Position numbers and translations under genes: made by a program
The notes under the pieces: generated by a model
What the model saw: the letters and a program-made list of their open reading frames with translations, nothing else
Told to the model about the DNA's origin: nothing
Databases searched by the model: none
Shown: piece by piece, positions 1 through 11,105 of the stretch
How positions within the stretch are numbered: position 1 is the first letter of the stretch
Layout of the letters: every line of letters begins with the position of its first letter
Source: Isoetes taiwanensis
Lineage: Eukaryota > Streptophyta > Lycopodiopsida > Isoetales > Isoetaceae
DNA: 64,000 nt
Assembly: GCA_021234155.1 (NCBI GenBank)
Contig: JAJEKV010000044.1
Span: 9,272,777-9,336,776, forward strand
Reading direction: 5' to 3'

Positions 1-494
1 TCACGAAGATCACCAAATTATTCCCACTTCTACTATTACCACTATCAGGTGTGTGGAAGTGGAGATGAACTTCTTAATCCCACACTCTTTACACTCACCG
101 GGAATGCATTCCCCTCTTATGGTAAGGTTAAGACTAGTTTTCTCACATAAGGGTTTCCTACCACCGGCTTCTTGTGCTACTTATTTGTGTCGGGGCGATC
201 TGCATTTCACCATATATGGGCACTGCCAAAAGTGACAAATTTGCCGGTTTTTGGGTCTTAGTTCTCATTACTATTGAAGCCATCGCTAGCATCACGCATT
301 CTAACATGGTATATACATCAGCAACTGGTAAGAGTCCTTTTAATTTTTTACAATAGATACATGGTTCGACTTTTTCAGGCAATCCTCACCGTTTGGGATC
401 GTAACCGCCTGATGTTGCCGGATCTTGGATTTCTGAACAGTTGCCTTTAGTACCAGGAGATCGCCAGTTGATCCGCGACGCGTATTTATTGCAC
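1..494. other. No gene recognised
   Basis: Short overlapping open frames occur on both strands, but none shows a recognisable motif, splice structure or codon pattern. I see nothing further to annotate here. Confidence 0.5.
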
Positions 495-690
495 GCTACG
501 ATTTTTCCGCACTGGGTGCCACATAGCGTATCAATTACCGGACGATTCGTCTTACACCTTACTCGTTCACCGCACTGGGCGCCTGAAGCCTTCTCATTAC
601 ATGATTTGATGACGCCATGTTTTCACCACGCTATAGGCACCACATAGCGCGTAATTACCGGACGATTCATCTTACACCTCGGTGATTACC
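495..690. repeat. Tandem duplication, ~121-bp period
   Basis: A ~40-bp block (CACATAGCG...ATTACCGGACGATTC and following bases) occurs at 520-559 and again at 641-680, giving a period of about 121 bp. The phrases 'CGCACTGGGCGCC' and 'GCCATGTTTTTCGCCA' recur in diverged form down to about 960. It looks like a decayed tandem repeat. Small open frames across it have no recognisable domain. Confidence 0.6.
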
Positions 691-959
691 GCCACACTGG
701 ACGCCCTGGGGCCGTACGTTGTTGCCGCCATGTGATTTCGCCAGCCCTGGGCGCCACGTAATATTCGTTCTGGTACGCCATGTTTTTCGCCACTTCGTTT
801 TTCAATGGGATATATTCACGTTTGTTGCCAGCGGGTCGTTGATTCCGCCACGCTGGACTTATGGCCATGTTGATTTGGTGCCACGCCATCCGTTGATTCG
901 CCACTTCAGATAAGTACGTTGTGTTTTTATGGCGTTTGGTATAAAATCATGTTGCTCGC

Positions 960-2450
960 CCGGCACTTTGGACACCACGCATGGCGTATGATATATTTTA
1001 CACCATGGCCATTCACCTGCCCCGCAGGCACTTTGCGAAAAGCATATATTCTGACATTTATTTTACACCGCGATTGCCTCACCACACTAGAGCACATATG
1101 CATATATCCACCTGACCTAATGGTACCACCACACTACGAGGCAATCGCTAACCACACCAACCACATATCACAAGCAATCACTAACCACATATACAACATA
1201 CCACATTCTTGATAAAATGAAGGTGAGATGAAAAATGAAATAACACGTGATTCTTCGGATAGTGAGTGGCATGATCCTCTTACATTTCACGTTTCTTGAA
1301 CTTAACATCCCTTTGCATTTGGAGAACCCTACGTTTTCGGTCCATTCGCACAAGTTCTATAGCGAGTGGGAATTGCATCACGCTCTTCTAACTCTTTTTT
1401 TTGTACAAAACCCATTTCCCCCTTTGCAATCTATCTCTTCCCTCTTCAATTTTGCTTTGGTAAGATTCCTAAGGATGAACACCCGGTTTACCAAAACCAG
1501 AACGCTTTGAGGATTAACTTTGTTATTATGCTTCCCTCACGGCCATATGAAGACAACTACTCTTGGTACGCTAAAGCGTAATTCAGCGTTAGACTTCTTC
1601 ACAAGTTGGTGAGCAGAACGACCACAATGCTCTTGGCTTTTACCAAATCTTTCCGATGTCTTAAGCCAAGTCTGTCCATTTGTGTCATCCACCAAAAGTA
1701 GTAAAAACCTCTTTCTTATGGCTGTTATGAAGCCTTTGAGTGGTGCTATGAAATGAAGATAACAATTTTTAATACCATCAGAAGTAGCCTAGTAGAGGCA
1801 GTTAAATTGGATCTCTTCCCTCTAACAATTTTTGCCTAATTCTTCTTTATCCCTGTCTTTTCCTTTGGTGTGTCTTTTTATGATCCGTTCCTTTGTTATG
1901 GAGTTCTCTTTTCACATTACACAATTACTCCGGTTTGGCAGAGATTTTATTGGTATTACTTCGTTCAGTTACGTATTGCTATTGGAATGGAATGGTGTAG
2001 AATCGGGTTGTTGCAGTTCAAGAAATGATTGAATCCGGTGATACATGCACTAGGCGTAAACAAACATTTAAATCGCACCACAAATTTGATATCTCCCACC
2101 ACATTTTAGGGGGACGGGGGACACCAGGTGTTCCACTACAACATCTTTCACCATGGCATCCACGAGCATATGGAAGATATACGCCAATCCATCAATAGTG
2201 ATACGAAAAACTTATGTTTAGATATTAGTGCAACCCGGTTATCCTATATGGTTATAGTATAGGGGACTGAGGACTTATCAAACAGGGCGGGCAAACATTG
2301 AACAAATACAAAGAGATGTTTAATAGATAGATAGATGTTTAATAGCAGAACTTGGTGTCAATTTAAATACCATATCACGTGCTTCTTGTTGAGTAGGATT
2401 TCTCCCACTAGAAGCGGGGCAATATGTTTTGACACTTGGATATTTAAGAT
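960..2450. other. No gene recognised; low-complexity patches
   Basis: An AC-rich patch at 1160-1210 contains several diverged 'AACCACATAT' repeats. The rest has short ORFs without motifs and pyrimidine-rich tracts near 1380-1450 and 1840-1880. I see no reliable coding signal. Confidence 0.4.
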
Positions 2451-3010
2451 AAGATAAGATAAGATGAATTTTTCGTCCATGGGAACTAGCGGGTTATGGG
2501 GCGGTACATGCAAGGAGCAGCAGCCCATCTAAAACCTGGGGACTAGGCCCCATCATCAAACACAACCAAATATTAAAGGCTACCAAGGATAAGATGAATG
2601 AAATGCTAATGCTGGTGGTTAAGGATTATGCTTCTAAAGTATCTGGGCCTTAGCCAGGTCAAGTTGGAAGGCCATTGATCTAGAATAATTGCTGCGCCTC
2701 CCTGTACACTGCCCATTTCTTTTTGCAGGCGGGCTGCCCCTCACCTTGGAGCTCCTCATGCGGTTACACAATTGAAGAGGGGAGAGGTCCTCCTGTACTG
2801 AGAAACTAGTCCCTCTGAGATGGTTTAGAAGATCCAAAGTTTAGAAGATGATAGGTTACCTCAGCACACTTTGTATACACAATTGAAGGAATATTAAGAA
2901 AGATGACCACTAAATATAAATGAGATACCAGGAATTGAATTGGGGATTCGTAGCTTAGGTTCAGAAAGGGTGTTGAGCACAATATGGATGTCATCTTTGA
3001 CACCTAAAAT
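2451..3010. other. Possible interspersed-repeat tail ((ATAAG)n) and unassigned DNA
   Basis: Four to five copies of a 5-bp ATAAG unit sit at 2450-2466. Non-LTR elements often end in such simple repeats, so the adjoining 2467-2580 block may be the reverse-oriented 3' end of a SINE or LINE. No target-site duplication or internal promoter box could be made out. The open frames at 2634-3003 are unrecognised. Confidence 0.25.
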
Positions 3011-3119
3011 TGACTTTTATCAGAATAAAATAAACTTTATGATGATATATGTGGAACATGACTATCTTAATGGTCAAATATCTACAAAAAATATGTAAGC
3101 TCATCTCCCAGGCGCGTCT

Positions 3120-3478
3120 GTATTTCCATTCTCTGGAATTCGAACATAGATATGATTTACTAAGGGAATTGAGATTTTGTCCTTATTTAGTGAAACGGTA
3201 ATTGAGGATGAAGAGCATGCATTCTTTGAATACTCTAGGCTTGAAGATATACGGAAGACTTAAGGAATTGATGGGAATTTTTCCATCTTATGTATGTTAT
3301 CAGCAGCCTAGTTAGGAGCTTGGTGGAAACATCAGAAAATGATTTTAGAACTGAATGATGTTGTAGATAATCTTGTGGCAAATGGCCTCGTTTAGTGCTT
3401 TTTTGTATATGTATTTTTTATGTTGCCTAATGGACTTGAAGGTCTAAAATGACGTGACAATAAATAAATCAATCAATT
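3120..3478 (+). mobile_element. LINE ORF2 C-terminus and 3' UTR (decayed)
   Basis: In the plus strand around 3196-3250 the frame reads EDEEHAFFEYSRLEDIRKT. This matches the conserved C-terminal 'EDE.H..F.C..Y..IR' region that follows the reverse transcriptase in RTE/L1-like plant LINEs, with the zinc-knuckle cysteine replaced by Tyr. A stop follows at once. The sequence then runs through a 3' UTR-like stretch ending in AATAAATAAATCAATCAATTTAT near 3460-3480. Everything upstream is too decayed to join to a reverse transcriptase. Confidence 0.6.
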
Positions 3479-3737
3479 TATTTATCCCTATAAAAAACGT
3501 TCAAAAACTTGGTATCGAAATTAAATGATCATAAGCCCTTATAGGTGTTTGTAGAAGATTCTAGAATGGGACTCGCATAAAACCAACAAACCGCCCGTTA
3601 GACTTGCTTCTCATTCATCTCCAGCGGGTTTACGATGGTGGAATTGCCCGCACATGCGAACTACCCATAAAAAATAAAGGGAAAATCCAATTATATCATT
3701 TTGGACTAACAAAATACAATGCTAATAGAAATTTGGG

Positions 3738-3803
3738 CTAGTGTACCTGCAGCTTATCACGGATTAAAAAACCCCGCCCTTCGGGTTTTAGAGAAAAACC
3801 TAG
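3738..3803 (-). mobile_element. LINE 3'-tail motif (fragment)
   Basis: The block GATTAAAAAACCCCGCCC...GGGTTTTAGAGAAAAACC is a copy of a conserved ~45-bp motif also found at 16948-16990 (same orientation) and, reversed, at 33765-33810. At 33.8 kb it lies in the 3' UTR of a recognisable LINE, so this is probably the remains of a LINE or derived-SINE 3' end on the minus strand. The motif can form two small hairpins (GGTTTT/AAAACC and CGGGTT/AACCCG types). Confidence 0.45.
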
Positions 3804-4019
3804 TGATAAACAACCGGCAAAGGAATGAAAGACAAGCGGAAGGCATAAAATGCATCCCAAAACCCACGAATGGAAAGAGTCGAAGCGGATGCGTAAGCTA
3901 ACACGTACACGCATCACCAACAAAACAACAGACAAAACAAACCTCGAATTAGGCTGATGCAGCGATGCCGCCTTGATAAAAATACAATAACAAAGAAGGG
4001 GAGGTGGGTTCAAAGAATA

Positions 4020-4515
4020 AGGTACTGCTGAGAGAGGAGAAGCGCCGATGAAGTCGAAAACTGGCTTGGCGCCCACAAAATAGCGAACTCCCCGAGAATG
4101 GGCATCGCCGCGTACATACCGTATGCATGCTTTCGTCCCGATAGAATGGCGATCCGGTCTTGGTCGATGGGATTCTAGAATGGGACTCGCTATCAGGCTC
4201 AATAAACCATAGAATACAAAGGACTTCCCTTAACAAACTAGGATCGAGGGCAGTAGATCCGCGGATGAGCTAAAAGGCGAAAAAGAATAGCATGAAAAAG
4301 CGCCAAATTAGCCAAACGAGCGGGAAAGCCCTCCCGCGGAAAGAATAAAATGCGTCTTGTTGAGAGAGAAGAGGAAGCGCCGTGAAATTAGCGGCAGCGC
4401 CTAAAATAGCGAGCTCCCAGCGGGAATGGGCATGCGCCGCCCGCATGCATGCAAAACATGCATGCTCGTCCCATTCTAGAATGGCGATCCGATGTCTCGG
4501 ATCGATGGGATAGCT
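4020..4515. repeat. Diverged direct duplication (units ~340 bp apart)
   Basis: The blocks 4031-4180 and 4365-4515 share an order of motifs: GAAGCGCCG, GGC/GCAGCGCC-AAAATAGCGA, CCC..CGGGAATGGGCAT.CGCCGC, GCATGC, TCGTCCC, AGAATGGCGATCCG, TCGATGGGAT. The second copy includes an internal GCATGCAAAACATGCATGC partial palindrome and the sequence TCTAGAATGG. Open frames on the minus strand at 3738-4236 cross it but show no domain. I take it as an unclassified repeat. Confidence 0.55.
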
Positions 4516-4689
4516 ATGTAAACTGTGCTATATAGATGTTGCAACTTTGGCTTTAGAAAAAATATCTTCTAAAAAGATGATATAGCAAATGGTCTAGAAA
4601 ATGATCAGCAGTAAGTCTTTGATGCTCTAGGCGGGTTGCTAAAATATAGCAGTGCGGGTTGGGGATTATTGAGCTCACAGCTCAATATC

Positions 4690-5640
4690 TGATGGAGGTA
4701 AAGATAACTTTTCCAAGCCTTTACAATTAAATAGAGTGATTCATATATTGAAAGCAGGTGATACTAAAGACCCCCAACAATTATCGCATGATTATGGTTA
4801 GCAGCTTATTTGTCAAGTTGTTTGCCACTATCATAGAAACAAAAATTGGCAGTTAGGCTAAAGCGGATGAGGTGGAAGTTTTGGGATATATAAATTTCAG
4901 GCCTAAATGTTCTACAATGGATCATTTAGTAACACTTAGAATCATACTAGATTCTGTTAAAGATAAAAGAAAACTTCTCTTTGCGGCCTTTGTAACACCG
5001 TTCCATGAGAGAAAATATCGTCAAGGCTGGAGAAAATTGAGGTATGTGTGCAATTTAGAAATGTTGTAATACAATAATGATATGAACATATACTGGTGCA
5101 ACTTTGTTTTCTTCTATTAGAGCAATGTTCTAAACTAATAAAAACCAATGCTGAAGTTAAGCAAGGGTGCCTTATGTCATGAACTGTGTTTAGCACATTT
5201 ATTGACGAGTTAGAGAAGTGGATCATGGACCTTGGAGGGGAAGGAACTAATATTGCAAGCTTTGTCATTACATTTTCTCAATATCTTTGATACGAGATCT
5301 TGTAGTATCATAAGGTAAGATAGGACAAGCACCAAAAAACATCTAGATGTATTGGCATCATATGATACTAAGGTGCTGGACGTGAATTTACATAGAATTA
5401 AAGTGGTTCTATATGCACAACACTAGACAATCAATATGCTTTTTAGTATAAAAGGAAACATGGAATAAGGGGCAGGTTATGAAAAAGAATTTTAAATGGG
5501 ACAGGCAATTGAGCAGAGAATGAATGGTGGACATAAAGCGTTCTTTGCTACAAAAAAGAAGCGATAAAGCTAATGTTGAAGTTGAGTCTTTTAAATCGTA
5601 GTCACACAGCTAGTTACGGTCCTGATTGTTTTTTAGTTAT
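4690..5640 (+). mobile_element. LINE reverse transcriptase, decayed
   Basis: Frameshifted but ordered RT motifs are visible. A phrase like SSLFVKLFATIIETKI appears near 4798-4850. FRPKCSTMDHLVTLR follows near 4900-4945, corresponding to the 'GFR...ST.DH...L' block, and then KDKRKLLFAAFVTPF, a corrupted 'YCCFVDFRKAFDTV'. Further on come EVKQGCLMS and FSTFIDELEKWI near 5152-5225, corresponding to 'G(V)KQGCPLSP.LF...IDELE'. Downstream, 5400-5640 retains traces of the thumb/connection region. There are many stops, so it is a dead copy. Confidence 0.75.
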
Positions 5641-7100
5641 GCCAGTGTTGTTTTATACCAAAAACAACACCAAATAACCCCAAAAGTCCGGCCCATTTAT
5701 CGGTTGCACAAAGAAGACGGTGGTTTTGGCAAAAATTTCCACGGTGATCTTTTGGCAAGAAAAATCCAGCAGTAGAAAAAATTGATATAGTTTTGAATTT
5801 TTGTCAATGCTTTCATACATTTGTTGTTTTTGTAAAATCAGCGTTGTTTAGCTGGAAAGAACAATTTTCACCCTGAAAAATAGAATTACAACCTAGAAAT
5901 AAAGAACTATAAAAAAAACCACGTAGGAAATGAAAAATAATATTTTTCAAATGTTCTTTTCTCAATATGGACGTCGTTTCAAAGTGTTGTTTTTGCAAAA
6001 TTAAGAAAACCATGGCCTTTTTTAATTTGAAACACTACATGTGTTATTGAAATCTAGCTATTGTTTTCTTAAAATGAGGACATGTAAAAATGATATAATA
6101 ACACGTAGAAAAAGCATTGAGTTTCTAGTGTGGTTGTTTAACTAATGAGATATTGACCATTGGCATATCAAATAAATGTCTACATGTAAATAATGTGCAT
6201 CTTACATTCCGAAACAATGTTACAAATAGAACATTGTGGTTTCTAATTAAAGTATGTGATGTTATTACCTATTGATCGAGAAAAGGTCACTTGTTTTTTT
6301 AACATTTACAAGTGTTTTCTTAATTATTGTATCCTTGTCACTTTTAATTTGTTACATATTTCTTGAGTGCAACATTTCATTTTATTACTTAATTTAGTAC
6401 TTAATTGCACATAAAGAGACAATATAATCCAAATTTCTTATATTATTTAAAAAGGGAAGAAATTGAAGACATAAAGATCACGGGGTTAGTGACCATTCAT
6501 CATATGTTCTCTTTTAATACGGGGAAATTCAATACAGCATGTTCTCCTTTAATACTGAGTACATTTTGCATCATAAAGGTGCAAAGTAGGACCAATATTT
6601 AATAGCTTGGAACTCAAGGAAACTATGATTACTATGCGGCTAGCCTTTGGAACAACTTCTGGTTGGAACAACTCACGGATTTGATGTGCCTTCTTGGCTG
6701 CTATATTCACGATGCTAGCGATAGCCTGTTTTGAACTCCCTTCTTCAATAAATTTTACGTCTTGCTCCGGAGACTTGAAATCTGAACAATTGCGACATCA
6801 ACTATAATTGATTTGTCTGCACAGAAACATGGGTTAAACCCAAAAATCAGTTTGCATTTAGATGCATAACTCTTTGGATAAAAAGAATAATTGATTTATT
6901 CTAAAGAAATCAGGGCTAAAGTAGTGTTTCTAGTTCAGATCATTATGCGTGGCACAAAGCACCAGTTTGTAGTTTTGCATAAAAAAGAAATACCTTCTTT
7001 GAACTTTGGAAGCATAAATAGAGTGTTACAAACATTCCTCATTTTTTCCCTCCTCTCACACTCGAGATATGAACCGTGTGGGGCTCAAGATCGCCGCGCC
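5641..7100. other. AT-rich intergenic DNA, no gene recognised
   Basis: The stretch is AT-rich with scattered T-runs. A ~20-bp phrase (TTGTTGTTTTTGTAAAAT / GTGTTGTTTTTGCAAAAT) recurs at about 5822 and 5981. Open frames at 5813-6013, 6405-6602 and 6891-7169 have low-complexity composition and no motif. Confidence 0.4.
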
Positions 7101-7123
7101 TTGGACATGCTCTCACTTAAGTT

Positions 7124-7264
7124 TCAAAACCAGGATTCAAAGAGGCGAATTTTGTTAACCGAACAATGAGAAGAAGAATAATATCTGCCAGAACAAGAAT
7201 GCCCTTTAGAAACGGTGGCGGTCTGTGATGCAAGAAATCTCACGATTGCAGCAGTAGCAGCCAT
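7124..7264 (-). CDS. Possible first coding exon with mitochondrial-type presequence
   Basis: On the minus strand an ATG at 7264 opens a 46-codon frame starting MAATAAIVRFLASQ, followed by an Arg/Ser-rich stretch (GRYYSSSHC) and a Lys/Arg patch. It has no acidic residue until near its end. That composition and the hydrophobic-basic alternation are typical of plant mitochondrial presequences. A G-C rich leader lies upstream (7350-7560) and contains a donor-like GAG|GTAATG at about 7351. The frame ends at TGA near 7124, so an intron would have to start before that. No downstream exon was recognised. The call is weak and rests on composition only. Confidence 0.3.
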   Translation of the reverse strand: MAATAAIVRFLASQTATVSKGHSCSGRYYSSSHCSVNKIRLFESWF

Positions 7265-7609
7265 AATTAAGCTGCCACTGGTTGCATCATATCATACCGC
7301 CTTCTAAAATCAAACTTCCAGAAATAAGGACACAAATACATTACCTCAACCAAAAATTTAGAGCTGCTAGAGGCAGAAGTCGAGGCTGCTACCGAGCAAC
7401 TGCTGAAAAATTTGAGGGGCTGTGCCGTCTCACCGTCGTGAGGCTGCCCGCAGGATAATCACGAGAGTGCGAGCCCAGCACAGGGAAGCAACCATGGGCT
7501 CCTACAGATCACCATGGCTTAGATGTAGTGGCAGCAGGGAACGTGGTGGCTCTGCAGATCGGTCGGCGTAAAGCAGGCAAGAGGAAATGGTAGAAGGGGG
7601 CGGCGTTTT

Positions 7610-7775
7610 CGTTCAGCCAATAGGATGAAGTACGGGATTGCAATCTCAACGTGCATCTTGGCAAAAATCTATGCCGTCCACCATCTCCTTAGTGCAACCA
7701 ATAGGATTACACTAAGAGGATCACAATCTCAGCAGTCATCTCGGCTCAAAATCTAGGCCATCATCTTGGCTCACT
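7610..7775 (-). promoter_or_regulatory. Duplicated CCAAT-containing block upstream of the putative exon
   Basis: Two ~80-bp imperfect repeats (about 7616-7690 and 7697-7770) each begin with A(G/A)CCAATAGGAT and share CAATCTCA...CATCT(T/C)GG(C)AAAAATCTA. On the minus strand this places inverted CCAAT boxes about 350 bp upstream of the ATG at 7264. A promoter role is inference from position, and no TATA box was identified. Confidence 0.25.
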
Positions 7776-8340
7776 TTTCTCCTACATATATTAAGTTTAG
7801 ATTTAATTTCAACATATGTTTCATTTTGCAGGAATTATTTTTTTATAGGTTCTGCTATATTTGGTCATATGATCATGGCGGTGTAGCTTGGATGTATTTT
7901 ACATGCACACAGCCATTTGGCCTTAAGCCCATATGGAGCCTGATTTTTCATATAGCTAAAACAATAGGATATGAAACTAAGCAAGTATACGGCAGTTTAG
8001 TTTTCTTAAAGAGATTACTTTTGTCGATGAGGATCACCAACCTTTTGAGATTGCAACCCTATGACTCACGATTAAGCGATTTATAATTCCCCCAGCTGTA
8101 TTTCACATGCGGTTCAACCCAAACTAAAGAGTCTAACAAACAAGGGGCTTTTATTACTAGCATTTGGGAACTCAATATATGTGGTATTATGGTCACGACC
8201 TTGCACAAAAACCATTAGGATCAGGGTTGAAAAAATGTTTAACCTCTACGATAATTTGTAGCCCATATAACATATGTCTTTGGATTTAATATATAACAAG
8301 ATATAAATTTGCTAGATTTTACATTAAACTATGTTTTAAA
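7776..8340. other. No gene recognised
   Basis: AT-rich DNA. A plus-strand open frame at 7766-8086 is rich in aromatic and hydrophobic residues but has no motif, and its ends coincide with no splice or start signals. Confidence 0.35.
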
Positions 8341-8344
8341 GTTG

Positions 8345-9211
8345 GCATGTTTGGTGGTGTCATGTGTTGGGCTTAGGTGGCATGTTGGGCCACCTTGGCG
8401 TATTTGTGAGGCCTGGGTGGCATGTTAGGGCCTTGGCATGTTTGAAGCCCACGTGGCATGTTTGAGACACCTTGGCATGTGGAGCCTGGATGGCATGTTG
8501 GGCCTAGGTGGCATGTTGGAGCCCATGTGGCATGTTTGAGTCACCTTGGCATGTTGGGGCCTAGGTGGCATGTTGAAGCCCATGTGGCATGCTTGAGCCA
8601 CCTTGTCATGTGTTGGAGCCTAGGTGGCATGTTGGAGCCACTTGGCATGTTGAGTCTAGGTGGCATGTTGAGCCACGGTGGCATGTTGGAGCCTAGGTGG
8701 CATGTTTGAGCCAACTTGGCATATTTAAGCCTGGTGGCATGTTGTGAGCCACCTTGGCATGTTGGAGCCTGGGTGTGCGGTTGGGCCAGCGGCGTATTGG
8801 AGCTCACGTGGCATGTTGGAGCCGGTGGCATGTTAGACCTAGGTGGCAATGTTGGGCCTATGTGGCATGCTAGGTGGCATGTTAGGGCCGTGGCGTAGCC
8901 GGGCGTGGGTGGCATGTTGAACCTGGTGGCATGTTGGAGCCTACATGGCATGTGGAGCCTAGGTATGTTTGAGCCACCTTAGCACGCTGAAACCTAGGTG
9001 GCATGTTGGAGCCACCTTGGCATGTTAGACCTAAGGTGGCATATTGGAGCCTGGGTGGCGTTAGACGGTGGCATGCTGGAAGCTCACGGGCATGTTGAGC
9101 CTAGGTGGCGTATTTGGAACCTCGTGGCATGTTGAAGCCTTGGTGGCGTATTGGAGCTAGATGGCATGCTAGGTAATGTTGGAGCCCGCGTGGCATGTTG
9201 GGCATGGGTGG
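8345..9211. repeat. ~19-bp minisatellite array 1
   Basis: Dozens of copies of a degenerate 18-20-bp unit of the form GGCATGTTKGAGCCNNGGT run head to tail. Two kinds of unit tend to alternate, one carrying CCTAGGT and one carrying CACCTT or CCATGT. Indels are frequent, and GGCATG is often replaced by GGCGTG or GGCGTA. Open frames on both strands here (for example 8458-8709 plus and 8541-8951 minus) are products of the repeat, rich in Trp-His-Val-Gly or Pro-Thr-Cys-His, and are not genes. Confidence 0.9.
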
Positions 9212-9724
9212 CAATGTTGTTAAAAACCCGTTTTGTTTTAGAATACCTCTATAAAATCTTCGTTTTTTAAAGGGATTTTTTGCCGTTGAGTACGGCCAAA
9301 AAACAAATTATTACATTCTTTGCACTGCTTTATTGGACATATTTGCTATCAGGCATTAGCATACCAATAAATCATCGAAGCTTATCTTTGCTATTAGAAA
9401 CTATTAAGTTCAAATACAAAAGATATCTGCTTCTATTTTGCCATCGCGACTCTTAAGAAAGTTCGAAAAAACATACTTTAGAGGTTAAAAGATATAAGAA
9501 TTCTATATACAAAGATAAATAAGTTCAAAGAATAACATATATTTAGATAAAAAAAATCCACAGTCTAAAGATTTTAAAGTTTTTAAAGATTTTTAAAGGA
9601 TTTTAAAGATTTTTTAAGTATTTTATATAAAATACGTTTTTAAAGATTTTCAAAATTTAAAATCTTCAAAAATCTTAAAAAGCGTTACTAAGCGTCGCAG
9701 GATTTTATTTACTTAACAACATTG
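9212..9724. mobile_element. MITE-like element inserted in the minisatellite
   Basis: This 513-bp AT-rich block interrupts the minisatellite. It is bounded by a perfect 12-bp inverted repeat, CAATGTTGTTAA at 9212-9223 and TTAACAACATTG at 9713-9724. The outer bases may include minisatellite sequence, because GGCAATGTTG also occurs inside the array, so the true TIR could be shorter. Internally 9560-9690 is a run of AAAGATTTTTAAAG-type repeats folding back around an 18-bp perfect palindrome (GTATTTTATATAAAATAC, 9618-9635). No ORF is present. Confidence 0.6.
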
Positions 9725-9900
9725 ATAGGTGGCATGTTGGGCCTGGGTGGCGTGTTGGGCCTCATTGGCATGTTTGAGCCACCTTCAGCGCGGCGGGCCT
9801 GGGTGTGCGTTGGAGCCTAAGAGTGGCATGCTAGAGCTCCGCGAGGCGTAACGGAGCCTATGTGGCATGGTTTGGGCTCAAATTAGCATGTTGGAGAGGC
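9725..9900. repeat. ~19-bp minisatellite, continuation after the MITE
   Basis: The GGCATGTTGGGCCTGGGT-type units resume directly after the AT-rich insert, more degenerate, and fade out near 9900. Confidence 0.8.
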
Positions 9901-9939
9901 GGACCCGGGAGGCCGGACATCACAAAGGTTGCAGCGGGG

Positions 9940-10650
9940 CTTTCCTGCTGAGTGAAAAACAAAGGGAGGAACAAATGCAATGCACCTCCCTTCCACCGGA
10001 GCCAGTTTCCCATCCGGCCAGACAAGATCCACTCTTCAAATAACCTGCTTCAAAGCGAGGTTCAAATTCAAGATGTCCAGAGAACATATCAAACGCCAAA
10101 GTGTCCTGCTGATGCGACCATGTAAAGCCCGTGTACATGCGTTTGGGCAGTACGAAACCGGAATGGAGATTTGAAAGCGACCGTAATGCGTTAGAAACAG
10201 CGAAATTACCCTGGACCAAGTTACCGGTCATTTTTGCAGCAAAGAAGCCGCAGACCCTCTACATGGTAGTATTACGCACCCTCGCTGGAGGCCAATTCAC
10301 TCTGGCGTGTTGGACGCAGGCTGCTTTGGGCTTCTGGCGGAGGCGGGGATGCTACGCCTGAAACTTGGTCTTCGAGGGCAATGTGGAGTGTTTGAGTTCG
10401 TTGGCGAAGTCGAGGATCCACCGGTTCGAGGTGGAGAAATTATAGATCCGTGGCCAGGGCCTTCGGAAGGGACATTTTGAATTGAGCATGCGGAAGGTTT
10501 AGGGCTCGATCTTAAGTCAGCCCTCCCACTACCTCATGATGCAAGATCCTAGTCCAATCTGGCTGGGGTATGGCCTCTAAAGCGTAAACCTGTGCCTTGC
10601 CAAGTTATTGTAGGGTTCACGTTATGGAAAAACAAAAAGCGATGTCGGTG
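9940..10650 (-). repeat. Inverted copy of the 779-bp repeat unit
   Basis: The reverse complement of this segment matches the direct units at 11.1-13.05 kb. GAAATTACCCTGGACCAAGTTACCGGTCATTTTTGCAG (about 10203-10240) mirrors the sequence near 11570-11620. CTCTACATGG...AATTCACT mirrors 11525-11560. The CACTACCTCATGATGCAAGATCCTAGTCCAA block (10530-10560) mirrors 11265-11300. Open frames on both strands follow the repeat and are not conserved. Confidence 0.7.
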
Positions 10651-11105
10651 CACTTGGACCTGGTATACCTTTTTCAAACATGCATCGCGAACCATAGCCT
10701 TGAAATAACCGAAGCTCTATTGGCGTCCCGAATCATTCAAAAAGTTGCTACTACAAAATGTGTTCTTGACTTCTAATTGCATTGCGGGAGAGAGAATTAA
10801 ATCAAGCAAATCAGTTTCTATTGCTTCTTGTTTTTTCTTTATGACTTCTCGACCATGTCTCAAGAATTCTGTGAATAAACTAAACCTCCTCGCATTAAAC
10901 CCTACAATAACCTAGCAACACCACAGAGGGTTCACGTTTTGGAAACTCGCATGTTCGACTTCTTTGATAATAGGTAGATCATTTCCTAAACATGCATGGG
11001 GGTACGAGCTGAAATGGGTTTTGCGTCTATTGGTAGCCAGGTGATCCCAAACAGTTTGCTACTGCATAAGGCTCTAGACTTTTAATTGCAAAACTAGGAG
11101 GAGAT
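10651..11105. other. Spacer between inverted and direct 779-bp units
   Basis: The phrase 'ACGTT(A/T)TGGAAA' and the CATGCAT...AACC block recur between 10617-10800 and 10929-11100, so the spacer also derives partly from the repeat family. No coding signal is seen. Confidence 0.4.

Noticed and set aside
8458-8951. Repeated Trp-His-Val-Gly protein on the plus strand
   Set aside because: Minisatellite artefact; the frame is lost at each indel.
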